Assembly: GCA_022791455.1 (NCBI GenBank)
Contig: JAAVZC010000013.1
Location: 186,001-250,000, forward strand
Reading direction: 5' to 3'
Source of the DNA: Eggerthellaceae bacterium
GTDB lineage: Bacteria > Actinomycetota > Coriobacteriia > Coriobacteriales > Eggerthellaceae
DNA length: 64,000 nt
The notes below the pieces were generated by a model, which was given only the letters and a program-made list of their open reading frames with translations, was not told the DNA's origin and searched no databases. This document shows, piece by piece, positions 47,738-57,375 of the stretch. Both the position numbers and the translations under genes were made by a program. Each line of letters opens with the position of its first letter. The first letter of the stretch is position 1.

Positions 47738-48895
47738 TTAGGCGCGTGCGCTGACCGCTTCGGCTACGGCGTCGGCTACGCGGGGGTCGAAGGGATCGGG
47801 CATGATGAAGTCCTCGTTCAGCTCCTCGTCGGACACGAGCGCCGCCAGCGCCTCGGCGGCCGCCAGCTTCATGGGCTCGGTGATGCGCTCGGCGCGCGCG
47901 GCAAGTGCCCCCTTGAAGATGCCGGGGAATGCGATGACGTTGTTCACCTGGTTCGGGAAATCGGAGCGACCGGTACCCACCACGCGGGCACCCGCCGCCT
48001 TCGCCTCGTCGGGGAAAATTTCCGGCGTGGGATTGGCCATCGCGAACACGATGGCGTCGTCGGCCATAGAGGCCACCATCTCCTGTGAGATGACGCCCGG
48101 CGCGGAAACGCCGATGACGATATCGGCCCCCACCAGGGCATCGGCCAAGGTGCCGCTCATATCCGAAAGGTTCGTCACTTCCAGCATGGCCTTCTGGGCC
48201 TCGTTCATATTGGGGCAGGACGACGACAAAATGCCGAACTTGTCCACCATGGTCACGTTCGCGAACCCGTAGCTTAGCAGCAGCTTGGCAATGGCGATGC
48301 CGGCCGAACCGGCGCCGTTCACCACCACGCGCACGTCTTCCTTGCTCTTCCCCACCAGCCGCAGCGCGTTGATGATGCCGGAGAGCACCACGATGGCGGT
48401 GCCGTGCTGGTCGTCGTGGAAGACGGGGATGTCCAGCAAATCGTTCAGCCGCGCCTCTATCTCGAAGCAGCGGGGGGCGGAAATATCCTCCAAATTGATG
48501 CCGCCGAAGGTGGGGGCGATGGCCGCCACCGCTTGAATAATCTCTTCAGTGTCCTGGGTGGCCAGGCAGATGGGGAACGCGTCAACGCCGCCGAAGGCCT
48601 TGAACAGGGCGGCTTTCCCCTCCATCACCGGCAGCGCCGCCTCGGGGCCGATGTTGCCCAGGCCAAGCACCGCGCTTCCGTCGGTCACCACTGCCACCGT
48701 GTTCGCCTTCACCGTGTAGTCGTAGGCGGCGGCGGGGTTGTCGGCGATCACCTTGCAGGGCTCGGCCACGCCAGGCGTGTAGGCGCAGGCCAGATCGTGA
48801 CGAGTAAGAATGTCCATCTTCGGAGTCACTTCCACCTTGCCCCGCCACTGCTGGTGCAGTTCGAGCGATTCTTGGGCGATGGTCTTCTTCTCCAT
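47738..48895 (-). CDS. Malic enzyme (malate dehydrogenase, oxaloacetate-decarboxylating)
   Basis: The enzyme converts malate to pyruvate and CO2 with NAD(P)+. The 385 residues are the short bacterial type, without the phosphotransacetylase-like extension of MaeB. Motifs are CAYTPGVAEPCKVI (catalytic Tyr region, about 38-51), VKANTVAVVTDGSAVLGLGNIGP (Lys and first NAD contacts, about 62-84), NLEDISAPRCFEIE (acidic metal site), VFHDDQHGTAIVV (about 157-169) and VVVNGAGSAGIAIAK (Rossmann, about 190-204). MANPTPEIFPDEAK follows near the C-terminus. It is transcribed alone. Confidence 0.94.
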   Translation of the reverse strand: MEKKTIAQESLELHQQWRGKVEVTPKMDILTRHDLACAYTPGVAEPCKVIADNPAAAYDYTVKANTVAVVTDGSAVLGLGNIGPEAALPVMEGKAALFKAFGGVDAFPICLATQDTEEIIQAVAAIAPTFGGINLEDISAPRCFEIEARLNDLLDIPVFHDDQHGTAIVVLSGIINALRLVGKSKEDVRVVVNGAGSAGIAIAKLLLSYGFANVTMVDKFGILSSSCPNMNEAQKAMLEVTNLSDMSGTLADALVGADIVIGVSAPGVISQEMVASMADDAIVFAMANPTPEIFPDEAKAAGARVVGTGRSDFPNQVNNVIAFPGIFKGALAARAERITEPMKLAAAEALAALVSDEELNEDFIMPDPFDPRVADAVAEAVSARA

Positions 48896-49006
48896 GGATC
48901 ATCCTTTCTCCAAAGCATTCAGGCCCCAAGCGTAGAAGCTCGGGCGGCCCTATTTTAGCCCAGGATGCAGGGGGAAGAAGCCGAAGCTGGCGGACGGCAA
49001 CAGCGC

Positions 49007-49522
49007 CTACGCGCACACGACGATGCGGTAGTGGGCGTCGTCACCGCAGCAGGTTTGCAGAATAGCGGATTCGCCGTAGCCGGTCACCTTGTCCTCGATG
49101 GTTTCCCAATAGGTGTCGTCGGTCACGCGGAACGTATCCACCACATGATAGGTGCGCGTGTGGCCCTGCCTGTCGCAAATGGTGACGGGGTCGCCCTTTA
49201 CCAGGCCCATGACCGCGTGGAAGGGACCAGGGTTGTGACCGATGAAGTAGCCCCACGAGCCATCGGTGGTGCTGTCGGAACCCATCCACAGACCGGCGCC
49301 GGTCTCGGGGGCTGTGGTTGCTTCGAACGTGTCGACGAAGGGAAGAAGGCTCTCCCCCACCCGGATGGTAGCGGGCGAGAGCGTCGGCGCGAGCTCAGGA
49401 GCGGTAATGGCGCTGGCCATCTCGTTGGGAGTGGCGGCGTGGAAGGTGAGGGCTGCGGGCACGGCCACGGCACCGGCAAGCGCCACTGCGCCGATCACTT
49501 GGAACACCTTCTGCAGCACCAT
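49007..49522 (-). CDS. Sortase-like exported protein
   Basis: The 171-residue protein has an N-terminal hydrophobic segment (about 8-27), so it is exported or membrane-anchored. The C-terminal domain keeps a sortase-like triad in the right order. His is in GYFIGHNPGPF, the strand GDPVTICDRQGHTRTYHVVDTFRV follows, and Cys is in SAILQTCCGDD at the TLxTC position. Arg is in HYRIVVCA. The expected sequence distance between His and Cys is present. Class cannot be assigned; it is shorter than class A-D enzymes and lacks a known partner here. I chose the ATG at 49522 because AAGGAGGTG lies 6 nt upstream, while the GTG at 49531 overlaps that site. Confidence 0.65.
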   Translation of the reverse strand: MVLQKVFQVIGAVALAGAVAVPAALTFHAATPNEMASAITAPELAPTLSPATIRVGESLLPFVDTFEATTAPETGAGLWMGSDSTTDGSWGYFIGHNPGPFHAVMGLVKGDPVTICDRQGHTRTYHVVDTFRVTDDTYWETIEDKVTGYGESAILQTCCGDDAHYRIVVCA

Positions 49523-49679
49523 AACGCCCACCTCCTTGAACCTCTTGGCGTCAAGGAAATGGTACGGCCCCTACATTTATATAAGCCCTTGCAAGGATAA
49601 GGTGTTTTCCCAGAGTAGAGCCACAGTTTACTTGCAGAAACTGATGTAAATCGGACGTAAATTCCGCGTTTTCAGCCGA

Positions 49680-50612
49680 TTACAATTCAGGAAGTTCGTC
49701 GCGTACGTGGGCGATGTTGGCGAGGATGGTGGTTTTCAGTTCTTCGAGGCTATCGAACTTCTTCATGGGGCGCAGCCATTCTACGAAACGCACGGTGATG
49801 GGCTGGCCGTAGATATCCTCGTCGAAGTCGATGAGGTGCACTTCCACGTTGGCGGTAGCTTCCTCGGCAAAAGTAGGCGCGACGCCCACGGCAACTGCAG
49901 CGCGATAAGGCACGCCGGCAACTTCGGCCCATGCGCCGTACACCCCAGCACCGATGGCCAGCAGCTGCGCCGGCACTTCCAAGTTCGCCGTGCGGAAACC
50001 GAACTCCCGCCCCTCTTGGCGGCCCTCAACCACCGTGCCCTCAAGCGCGTACGAGCGCGTGAGCAGGCGGTTCGCTTCGACAATATTTCCCTCTGCCAGA
50101 AGCCCGCGGATGCGGGTAGCGGTCACCGGGGCCGCTCCTTCCGCCAAAAGCTCATGGCCAAAGGCGCGCAGACCGCGGGGCTTTCCCCACTCCATAAGCT
50201 GGCCCAGGGTGCCGGTGGCGCGCACGCCGAAGCGGAAATCGACCCCCACGTGCAGCTGCGCCGGAACGCCCTTGCCGAACAGGGACTCCAGAAACTCTTC
50301 CGGCTCCTCGGCGGCAAACTCCCGCGTAAAGGGAATCACGAGCAGCAGATCGACCCCCGTCGCCGCCAGCGCCTGCAAGCGGGCCTCGTTGGTCATGAGC
50401 TTCTTCAGCCGCGCCGGAGCGAACACTTCGTCCGGGTCGCGGTCGAAGGTGATGATGACGGAGGAGCCGCCGCATTCCCGCGCCCCCTGTATGGCCTGCT
50501 CGATAATGTAGCGGTGCCCCTCGTGCACACCGTCGAACACGCCGAAGGCGCACGAGCTGCCCGCCAGGCATGAACGGTCGAACTGCGCATCCCACGTCTT
50601 AATGGCAGCCAC
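49680..50612 (-). CDS. ribF: Bifunctional riboflavin kinase / FAD synthetase
   Basis: RibF converts riboflavin to FMN and then FAD. The N-terminal FAD-synthetase domain has CAFGVFDGVHEGHRYIIEQA (about 22-41, the GxFDGxHxGH nucleotidyltransferase motif) and ATRIRGLLAEG near 164. The C-terminal kinase domain has GRQEGREFGFRTANLEVP, where the usual PTAN reads RTAN, and VEVHLIDFDEDIYGQPITVRFVEWLRP. The GTG start has GGGGGTGA upstream and lies 14 nt inside the truB end. It is the last gene of the rimP-nusA-infB operon. Confidence 0.95.
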   Translation of the reverse strand: MAAIKTWDAQFDRSCLAGSSCAFGVFDGVHEGHRYIIEQAIQGARECGGSSVIITFDRDPDEVFAPARLKKLMTNEARLQALAATGVDLLLVIPFTREFAAEEPEEFLESLFGKGVPAQLHVGVDFRFGVRATGTLGQLMEWGKPRGLRAFGHELLAEGAAPVTATRIRGLLAEGNIVEANRLLTRSYALEGTVVEGRQEGREFGFRTANLEVPAQLLAIGAGVYGAWAEVAGVPYRAAVAVGVAPTFAEEATANVEVHLIDFDEDIYGQPITVRFVEWLRPMKKFDSLEELKTTILANIAHVRDELPEL

Positions 50613-51603
50613 GGCTCACCCCCTGGGCAAATACGCAATCGGGCACGAGTGCGCCCTTATCCCCGTCGAAGCAATAGATGGCCTTGAGCGCGCCGTTTTG
50701 CACGACGCCCACCAACTCCCCTTCCGCCAGGAGCTCCTCAGATTCGCGAATACGGGGCATGCACGAGCACACCCGCTCCTTGAAGGGAGACCCGTTGAAC
50801 TGGTAAAGGGGGCTTCGCGCGGAGAGCTTCCCTCCGTTGGCCAGCGATTTCTCCTGATGCTCATCGGCGAACAGAAAGCGAATGCCCAAGAGCGCAAGCG
50901 GATCGATGGCAGCCTGCTCCCGACACTCTTCCAGCTGCCCCAGGGTAACGCACGCATCAAGCGCCAGCCCGCCCACCGCGCATCGACGAAGCTCGGCTAC
51001 CGTCGCGCCGCATCCGAGCGCGGCCCCGATGTCGCGAGCCAGAGAACGGATATAGGTGCCCTTGGAAACGTGGCAGGCAATGCGCCACGCGGGTCGCCCT
51101 TCGTACGCTTCGATATCCAGAAGCTCCAGAGAATAGATTTCGACCGGGCGCGGTTGCAGCTCCACCACGCGCCCCTTGCGCGCAGCGTCGCAGGCCTTCG
51201 CCCCATTCACCTTGATGGCCGAGTATAGCGGCGGCATCTGGTTCTGGGGGCCGACGAAGCGCTCCAGGAAACTGCGGGCGAAATCCGCATCGGCAGCCTG
51301 ATCTGGCACGGGGGCGGTGCGGATGACCTCTCCCGCCACGTCGTCGGTCTCGGTCTCTATTCCCAGCGCCACCAGCACTTCGTAGCGCTTGTCGTGGTCC
51401 ACTAGGTACTTGTCCAGCCGGGCCGCCGGGCCCACGCACACCTGCAAAACTCCGCTCGCCAGCGGGTCAAGCGTGCCGGTATGGCCCACCCGGCGCTCGC
51501 CAAAAATGCGCCGCACGCGGTTCACCACGTCATGAGAGGACATGCCGGAGGGCTTATCCACGGCAATGACCAGGGAATATTCGCTGGGAACGCGCTTTGC
51601 CAC
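50599..51603 (-). CDS. truB: tRNA pseudouridine-55 synthase
   Basis: TruB makes the universal pseudouridine 55 in the T-loop of tRNA. The 334 residues include AVDKPSGMSSHDVVNRVRRIFGERRVGHTGTLDPLASGVLQV (about 14-55) with catalytic Asp in GTLDP. KRYEVLVALGIETETDDVAGEV, PPLYSAIKVNGAKACDAARKG and CHVSKGTYIRSLARDIG follow, all in family order. A C-terminal PUA-like region closes it (VVQNGALKAIYCFDG). It starts 7 nt after nrnA and overlaps ribF. Confidence 0.96.
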   Translation of the reverse strand: MAKRVPSEYSLVIAVDKPSGMSSHDVVNRVRRIFGERRVGHTGTLDPLASGVLQVCVGPAARLDKYLVDHDKRYEVLVALGIETETDDVAGEVIRTAPVPDQAADADFARSFLERFVGPQNQMPPLYSAIKVNGAKACDAARKGRVVELQPRPVEIYSLELLDIEAYEGRPAWRIACHVSKGTYIRSLARDIGAALGCGATVAELRRCAVGGLALDACVTLGQLEECREQAAIDPLALLGIRFLFADEHQEKSLANGGKLSARSPLYQFNGSPFKERVCSCMPRIRESEELLAEGELVGVVQNGALKAIYCFDGDKGALVPDCVFAQGVSRGCH

Positions 51604-51610
51604 CGGAAAG

Positions 51611-52594
51611 CTACTCCAAGTTCTCGAGAATCTCAGTCAGGGTCGCAATAGCCTCGGCCACCGTTCCGTGGAAGGTGAAGCCGGCCGCCGCCTTATGGCC
51701 GCCGCCGCCGAAGCGGCGCGCAATGGCCGCAACATCGGTGTCGTCCTTGGCGCGCAGGCTGCCGCGCACTTCCCCGTCTTGCTCCCGCAGCATACAGGCA
51801 ACGCGCACCCCGCGCACCGAGCGCAGCACATTGATGAGCGGCTCGGCATCCGCCTTAACGGCACCGACGCGCTCGAAATCCGCCATAGACAGCCAGCTGA
51901 GGACGCAAGCCCCGTCGTTCATGAGGGTCATATGGTCGATGGCGGTCGATTCCAGCTTGAGCGACGCGAGCGTACGATTCTGAAACACCTCGCGGCTGAT
52001 ATCGCCGGGGCGCGCCCCCGCTTCCACCATTTCCGCAGCCAGCTGGAACACTTCCGCAGTGGAATTTTGATACTGGAAACGCCCGGTATCGGTCATAAGA
52101 CCGGTGTAGCAGCAAGTAGCAACAGCATCGCCGCAGTCGGCCCCCAGCAAGTGGGCCAGTCGCCAGATGAGCATGGTAGTGGCGGCCACATCCGGATCGG
52201 TATAGCTGAGATCGGCCATTGCCTGGTCAACCGCATGATGGTCCACCGTCACCGTAAGGCCGGCGCGCTGGCGCACCGCATCGGCGTCTCCCAGCCGCTC
52301 GGGCGTGGGCACATCCACCGCCACGAACACATCCGGCACGCCTTCGTAGGCGCAGGCCGGCATAAGGGTCTCCGCACCCGGCAGAAAGCGCAGCCCCGGC
52401 TCGATGGCCTCATCGCGCGCCGTCAGGCAGAACACATCCTTGCCCAATTGCCGCAAGGCCGCCGCCAGCCCCAGGCCAGAGCCCAGGCAGTCGCCGTCCG
52501 GACTCACATGGCCGCAAATGGCCACCGTGCGAACCGGCAGCAGCGCCTCGGCAATGGCCTCGAGCGTCGTATTAGTTTGGGGTGTAACAGCCAA
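51611..52594 (-). CDS. nrnA: DHH-family phosphoesterase (NrnA-like oligoribonuclease / pAp phosphatase)
   Basis: NrnA-type enzymes degrade nano-RNA and dephosphorylate 3'-phosphoadenosine 5'-phosphate. The 327 residues have CGHVSPDGDCLGSGLGLAAAL (about 28-48, first DHH metal site), FVAVDVPTPERLGDA, and VTVDHHAVDQAMADLSYTDP (the DHH motif). CCYTGLMTDTGRFQYQN follows, and the C-terminal DHHA1 domain has FGGGGHKAAAGFTF. It sits between rbfA and truB, a conserved placement in Gram-positives. Confidence 0.93.
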   Translation of the reverse strand: MAVTPQTNTTLEAIAEALLPVRTVAICGHVSPDGDCLGSGLGLAAALRQLGKDVFCLTARDEAIEPGLRFLPGAETLMPACAYEGVPDVFVAVDVPTPERLGDADAVRQRAGLTVTVDHHAVDQAMADLSYTDPDVAATTMLIWRLAHLLGADCGDAVATCCYTGLMTDTGRFQYQNSTAEVFQLAAEMVEAGARPGDISREVFQNRTLASLKLESTAIDHMTLMNDGACVLSWLSMADFERVGAVKADAEPLINVLRSVRGVRVACMLREQDGEVRGSLRAKDDTDVAAIARRFGGGGHKAAAGFTFHGTVAEAIATLTEILENLE

Positions 52595-52597
52595 GAC

Positions 52598-52981
52598 CTA
52601 AAACTCCTCGCCTTCGCCAATGGTGTCTTCGGAAATGGCCTGGCGCTCCTTTTCCTGGGCGATGTACTTGCCCACGGTCTCCGCCGCATCTACGGAATTG
52701 TCGCGCATAAAGCGCAACTCCGGCGCCACGCGCCAGGCAAGCTTCTTGGCCATGAGCGAGCGGATGGCGCCCTTGGCCCCCTCGAACGCCGCCTCAACTT
52801 CGGGATAGCGGTCCGGTTCGCAGGTGTAGTACACGTTGCACACGCTGCGGTCGTAGCTCACCTCGCACCCGGTAATGGTCACCAGATGCAGACGGGGATC
52901 GGAAATATCGAACAGGAGGATAGAGGCAATTACCTCGCGCGCCTGCTCGTTCACCTTGCGGTTTGATGCACCTTGCTTCAT
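52598..52981 (-). CDS. rbfA: Ribosome-binding factor A
   Basis: RbfA binds the 30S subunit and helps maturation of the 16S rRNA 5' end. The 127 residues have KVNEQAREVIASILLFDISDPRLHLVTITGCEVSYDRSVCNVYYT (about 9-53) and a KH-like core including APELRFMRDNSVDAAETVGKYI (about 86-107). It has an acidic C-terminus. Length and order are standard. It is separated from infB by 101 nt containing an 11-bp hairpin. Confidence 0.95.
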   Translation of the reverse strand: MKQGASNRKVNEQAREVIASILLFDISDPRLHLVTITGCEVSYDRSVCNVYYTCEPDRYPEVEAAFEGAKGAIRSLMAKKLAWRVAPELRFMRDNSVDAAETVGKYIAQEKERQAISEDTIGEGEEF

Positions 52982-53020
52982 GGCAGTCTCCTTTCAGAAG
53001 GTAGATGCTTATGAGTATAG

Positions 53021-53053
53021 CGCTCGCCGGAAGGCGGGGCCCTCCGGCGAGCG
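53021..53053. other. Intra-operon 11-bp hairpin between infB and rbfA
   Basis: CGCTCGCCGGA (53021-53031) and TCCGGCGAGCG (53043-53053) form a perfect 11-bp stem with an 11-nt loop, and no U-tract follows. On the minus strand TATACT comes just after it. It may be a processing or pausing site, or cover an internal promoter for rbfA. Confidence 0.6.
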
Positions 53054-53082
53054 TGACGTGAATCCTATCGTTAACTGCGCGA

Positions 53083-55851
53083 TTACTCGGTGCGCTCGAT
53101 TTCCTTGATCACGTAGCCTTCGATGGTGTCGCCCACCTTGATGTCCTGGTAGCCCTTCACGCCGATGCCGCATTCGTAGCCCTGCTTCACGGACTTCACG
53201 TCGTCCTTGAAGCGACGCAGCGACTGCATGGCGCCTTCGAAGATGACCGTGCCGTCGCGCACGATGCGCACCTTGTCGTCGCGATGGATCTCGCCCTCGA
53301 TAATGTAGCAGCCAGCGATGGTGCCCACCTTCGGCACCTTGAAGGTCTCGCGCACTTCGGCGATGCCGGTGTCCTCTTCCACGATCTCCGGCGAGAGCAG
53401 GCCCACGCGCGCGGCGTTGATGTCCTCGAGCGCCTGGTAGATGACGCGGTACAAGCGGATGTCCACTTTTTCCTTCTCGGCCTGGGCGCGGGACTTGCCA
53501 GTGGGGCGCACGTTGAAGCCGATGATGATGGCGTCCGACGCCGCCGCCAGCGTGACGTCGGTCTCGGTGATGCCGCCCACGGCGGAGTGCACGATGTTGA
53601 TGCGCACTTCCGACTGGTCCATCTTGTCGAAGGCGTCGCGCAGCGCCTCGATGGAGCCTTGCACGTCGGCCTTCACAATGAGGTTCAGGTCGGTCTGCTT
53701 GCCGTCCTCGATGCGGCTGAACAGGTCGTTCAGGGACATGTGGGACTTGGTCTCCTGGGCGGCCAGGCGCTCGCGCAGGGCGCGCTCCTCGGCCAGCTTG
53801 CGGGCGTCGCGCTCGTCCTCGAACACGCGGAACTCATCGCCTGCGGTGGGCACGGAGTTCAGGCCCAGGATCTCGACCGGGTCGGAGGGCTTGGCCTCGG
53901 ACACGTGCTCGCCAATGGGGTTCACGAGCGCGCGGACGCGGCCGTAGGAAGTGCCCGCCACCACCATGTCGCCGGGGCGCAGGGTGCCGCGCTGCACCAG
54001 CACGGTGGCCACAGGTCCGCGACCCTTGTCCAGGTTCGCCTCGATGACGAAGCCCGAAGCGATGGCGTCGGGGTTGGCGCGCAGCTCCAGCACGTCCGCC
54101 TGCAGCAGGATGGTCTCCAGCAGGTCGTCGATGTGCAGCTGCTTCTTCGCGGAAACCTCCACGAACATGTTGGTGCCGCCCCACTCTTCGGGAACAACGC
54201 CGTACTCGGTGAGCTCCTGGCGCACGCGGTCGGGGTTGGCGCCCGGCTTGTCGATCTTGTTCACCGCCACCACGATGGGCACTTCGGCCGCCTTCGCGTG
54301 ATTGATGGCCTCAATGGTCTGCGGCATAACGCCGTCGTCGGCCGCAACCACCAGCACGATGACATCGGTCACCTGGGCGCCGCGGGCGCGCATGGCGGTA
54401 AAGGCCTCGTGGCCCGGGGTGTCGATGAAGGTGATCTGACGGCCGTCGATGTTCACCACCGAAGCGCCGATGTGCTGGGTGATGCCGCCCGCCTCGCTCT
54501 GCACCACGCCGGTGTGGCGGATGGCATCGAGCAGCGAGGTCTTGCCGTGGTCGACGTGGCCCATGACGGTCACTACCGGCGGGCGCGGCTTCAGGTCGTC
54601 GTCGGAGTCGTTGTAGACAACGGCGTACTCTTCTTCCGGAGACACCACACGCACCTTGCGGCCCATGTCGTCGGCGATGAGCTCGATCATCTCGTCGGTG
54701 AGCGACTGGGTGAGCGTGGCCATCTGGCCCAGCATGAACAGGCGCTTGATCACGTCGTTGGGGGGAACGTTCAGCACTTCGGCGAACTTGGCCACCGTGG
54801 CACCCTGCGGCACCTGGGCAACCGAGTCGTCCAGCACCAGTTCCGGATCGAGGCCCTTCTCGATTGCCTCCATCTCCGCCCGCTCGCGGGCCTCGGCCTC
54901 GCGCTTCTCCTTGCGCTTCTTGCGGCGGCCCTCCCCTTCATGGGTGGTGGCGGCGGCAACGGCGGCGCGGGCCTCGGCCAGCACCTTGTCGCGCTGCAGC
55001 TTCTCGGCCTGCACGGCCATCTGGGCGTAGCGGTCTTCCTTGGGCTCGGCGGCACCGAACTCCAGTTCCGGCACAATCTGAGAGGGATGAGAGCCGTGGC
55101 CCTTCTTCCCCTTCTTGCCCTTTTGAGGAGCCGCGCCCGCCGGAGCCTGGGCCCCGCGCTGGGCGGCAGCGCTCTTCTGGTCTTCGATGCGCTGCTTCTC
55201 TGCCTCGATCTGGGAGAGCAGGCTGCTGAAGTTAGAGCTCTTCGAACCGCCAAGCACAGGCGCCGCCTTGGGGGCGGGGCGCTCGGGCGCAGGAGCCGCC
55301 GGACGGGAAGAGCCCTTGCGGTTGCGCTCGCGCAGCGCCTGCTCCACCGCCTGCTTCTTAGCCACCTCCGCAGCCGCCTTCTCGGCGCGCGCACGAGCAC
55401 GGGCCGCTTCGCGCTCCCGCTCGACGCGCTCCTTCTCGCTCTGGATCTGCTTCTCCAGGCTCTCGAAGGCAGAATGGCGCACCGCCGCCGGGGCCGGCGA
55501 TTCCGCAGCCTCGGCCGCTGCCGGGGCCTCTTCCTCGCGCTTGGCCTGGGCGGCCTCGCGGGCAGCGCGCTCGCGCTCGACCGCCGCGCGGCGCTCTGCC
55601 TCTTCGGCGGCCTTGCGGGCAGCTTCCTCTTCCTGCTCCTTCTTCAGAGCCTCCGCCTCTTCGGCGGCCAACTGGCCGGCGCGGGCCTTGATCTCCGGCT
55701 CCAGATTCTTGCGAATCTTGTCCACGTAGGCGTCCGCCAGCATGCTGGCATGGGACTTCGCCGGGATCTTCATATCCCGCAAACGATCGAGCAGCTCCTT
55801 GCTGGTCATATCGAATTCTTTGGCCAACTCATGTACACGCATGCTAGGCAT
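53083..55851 (-). CDS. infB: Translation initiation factor IF-2
   Basis: IF-2 is the GTPase that brings fMet-tRNA to the 30S subunit. The 922 residues have an IF2-N domain ([24 protein letters not shown]). A long charged, Ala/Glu/Arg-rich coiled region spans about 70-340. The G domain carries [26 protein letters not shown] and AVNKIDKPG, and domains II-IV end with [23 protein letters not shown]. The ATG at 55851 has GGAGGAG 7 nt upstream and overlaps the ylxR stop by 8 nt. Confidence 0.97.
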   Translation of the reverse strand: MPSMRVHELAKEFDMTSKELLDRLRDMKIPAKSHASMLADAYVDKIRKNLEPEIKARAGQLAAEEAEALKKEQEEEAARKAAEEAERRAAVERERAAREAAQAKREEEAPAAAEAAESPAPAAVRHSAFESLEKQIQSEKERVEREREAARARARAEKAAAEVAKKQAVEQALRERNRKGSSRPAAPAPERPAPKAAPVLGGSKSSNFSSLLSQIEAEKQRIEDQKSAAAQRGAQAPAGAAPQKGKKGKKGHGSHPSQIVPELEFGAAEPKEDRYAQMAVQAEKLQRDKVLAEARAAVAAATTHEGEGRRKKRKEKREAEARERAEMEAIEKGLDPELVLDDSVAQVPQGATVAKFAEVLNVPPNDVIKRLFMLGQMATLTQSLTDEMIELIADDMGRKVRVVSPEEEYAVVYNDSDDDLKPRPPVVTVMGHVDHGKTSLLDAIRHTGVVQSEAGGITQHIGASVVNIDGRQITFIDTPGHEAFTAMRARGAQVTDVIVLVVAADDGVMPQTIEAINHAKAAEVPIVVAVNKIDKPGANPDRVRQELTEYGVVPEEWGGTNMFVEVSAKKQLHIDDLLETILLQADVLELRANPDAIASGFVIEANLDKGRGPVATVLVQRGTLRPGDMVVAGTSYGRVRALVNPIGEHVSEAKPSDPVEILGLNSVPTAGDEFRVFEDERDARKLAEERALRERLAAQETKSHMSLNDLFSRIEDGKQTDLNLIVKADVQGSIEALRDAFDKMDQSEVRINIVHSAVGGITETDVTLAAASDAIIIGFNVRPTGKSRAQAEKEKVDIRLYRVIYQALEDINAARVGLLSPEIVEEDTGIAEVRETFKVPKVGTIAGCYIIEGEIHRDDKVRIVRDGTVIFEGAMQSLRRFKDDVKSVKQGYECGIGVKGYQDIKVGDTIEGYVIKEIERTE

Positions 55852-56161
55852 TTATCACTCCTCCGTCTTGCATCTCGCCGCCCTTAGGGCCGCTGAAGAA
55901 ATCTTCTGTCAACTGGTCATAGCTCTCGGGCGCAATGGAGATGCGCAGCGCCCGCTCCAGCTTGCGGGTCTTGCAAGCTTTCTGCAGGCACTCTTTCGAG
56001 CAAACGTAGGCACCGCGGCCCGCGGCGCGCCCCGTGGGATCGAACTTCGCCTCTCCCTGGGGCGTGCGCACGAAGCGGAACAGCTCCGCCTTGCCCTGCT
56101 GCTTGCCGCAGCAGATGCAGGAGCGCTGCCGTTTCTTGGTTTCCGCCGTGCCGTTTGCCAT
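55844..56161 (-). CDS. ylxR: YlxR/RnpM-family RNA-binding protein
   Basis: YlxR (DUF448) is a small nucleic-acid-binding protein always encoded between nusA and infB. In Bacillus it was shown to bind RNase P RNA and renamed RnpM. The 105 residues have RSCICCGKQQGKAELFRFVR (about 13-32), DPTGRAAGRGAYVCSKECLQKACK (about 41-64) and a C-terminal LTEDFF segment. The conserved RSCxxC and GRGAYVC motifs are present. The gene lies 7 nt after nusA and overlaps infB by 8 nt. Confidence 0.93.
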   Translation of the reverse strand: MANGTAETKKRQRSCICCGKQQGKAELFRFVRTPQGEAKFDPTGRAAGRGAYVCSKECLQKACKTRKLERALRISIAPESYDQLTEDFFSGPKGGEMQDGGVINA

Positions 56162-56168
56162 GTGCTAA

Positions 56169-57374
56169 CTACTCTTCCTCGCCAGCATGGATGCCGCAGA
56201 AACGGCTTCCCTCGCGAGCGTGGTTGCGGCAGCGGGTGCCGTCTTCGGCCACATAGGCGCACAGGTTGTCGTCCTCGTCCTCCTCGTCGATGAGGATGTT
56301 CTCCTCAACGCGGGGGGCGTTGCCGGCGAAGCTCTGCGACTTGATGTCCACATGCCAGCCGGTCAGGCGGGCGGCCAGGCGAGCGTTCTGGCCCTCCTTG
56401 CCGATGGCCAGCGAAAGCTGGTCGTCCGGCACGATGACCGTGGCGTAGTGGTTGTCCTCGTCGATAAGCACCTGGGAAACGCGGGCCGGGGACAAGGCGT
56501 TGGCCACGTACACGGCCGGATCGGCGCTCCAGGGAATGACGTCCACGCGCTCGTTGCGCAGCTCTTCGACCACCATGCGAACGCGGCTTCCCTTCGGGCC
56601 CACGCAAGCGCCTACCGGGTCCAGGTTGTCCTCGCGAGAGGCGACGGCCACCTTGGAGCGGGCGCCGGGCTCGCGGGCCACGGACTTGATCTCCACCATG
56701 CCGTCGTAGATTTCCGGCACTTCGATCTCGAACAAGCGGCGGATGAGGTCGGGGTGGGTGCGGCTGACCACAATGGCCGGGCGCGCCTGCTCGCCGCGGG
56801 CGCGGGGCGCGTCGGCGCGGGGGTCGCGCACTTCCACGATGAGCACCTTCAGGCGCTGGTTGTGGCGGTAATGCTCGTTGACGGGGCGCTCGTTGCGCTC
56901 GCCGGGGTTGCGCTTCTGGTCGTAGTGGGGCAGCTCCGCTTCCACGCCCTCGCGGATCTTGATGATGGTGAAGTCCGGCGTGCCCTGCAGCACGGTGCCA
57001 GTCACCAAGTCACCGATGCGGCCGGCGAACTCCTGGTAGATGTTCTGGCGGCCCGCTTCGCGCACCAGGCTGGCGATGACGCCCTTGGCGTTCTGGGCGG
57101 CGATGCGGCTCACGTCGGCCGGAGTGACGTCGCGCTCCTCGAACTCGGCGTACTCACCGGTCTCCGGGTCGGGCTCTCCCACCGGCACCAGCTCATAGAC
57201 GTAAATCTTGCCGGTCTGGCGGTCGATGGTCACCGACGCGTCCCATTCGAGGTCCAAGATGCGCTCATAGCTCTTGGCGAGCGATTGCTCCAAGCGCTCG
57301 ATGAGGTAAAACTCATCGATCTTGCGCTCATGGGCGAGCGCCTGCAATGCCTCGATCAGTTCTGAAGAAGCCAC
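56169..57374 (-). CDS. nusA: Transcription factor NusA with C-terminal Cys/His motif
   Basis: NusA binds RNA polymerase and nascent RNA, modulating pausing and termination. The 401 residues have the N-terminal domain (LIEALQALAHERKIDEFYLIERLEQSLAKSYERI), the S1 domain (GDLVTGTVLQGTPDFTIIKIREGVEAELP), KH1 (TYPE-like segment FEIEVPEIYDGMVEIKSVAREPG ... GACVGPKGSRVRMVVEEL) and KH2 (AIGKEGQNARLAARLTGW). Beyond the normal end, residues 369-401 add an unusual motif: Cys372-x9-Cys382-x10-Cys393-x2-His396, which resembles a small zinc-binding knuckle. The GTG start is 1 nt after rimP. Confidence 0.96.
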   Translation of the reverse strand: MASSELIEALQALAHERKIDEFYLIERLEQSLAKSYERILDLEWDASVTIDRQTGKIYVYELVPVGEPDPETGEYAEFEERDVTPADVSRIAAQNAKGVIASLVREAGRQNIYQEFAGRIGDLVTGTVLQGTPDFTIIKIREGVEAELPHYDQKRNPGERNERPVNEHYRHNQRLKVLIVEVRDPRADAPRARGEQARPAIVVSRTHPDLIRRLFEIEVPEIYDGMVEIKSVAREPGARSKVAVASREDNLDPVGACVGPKGSRVRMVVEELRNERVDVIPWSADPAVYVANALSPARVSQVLIDEDNHYATVIVPDDQLSLAIGKEGQNARLAARLTGWHVDIKSQSFAGNAPRVEENILIDEEDEDDNLCAYVAEDGTRCRNHAREGSRFCGIHAGEEE

Positions 57375-57375
57375 G

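Noticed and set aside
53284-55887. 867-codon plus-strand frame opposite infB
   Set aside because: It is antisense to a fully recognised IF-2. His- and Leu-rich composition is the usual shadow of GC-rich coding DNA, and there is no start signal.
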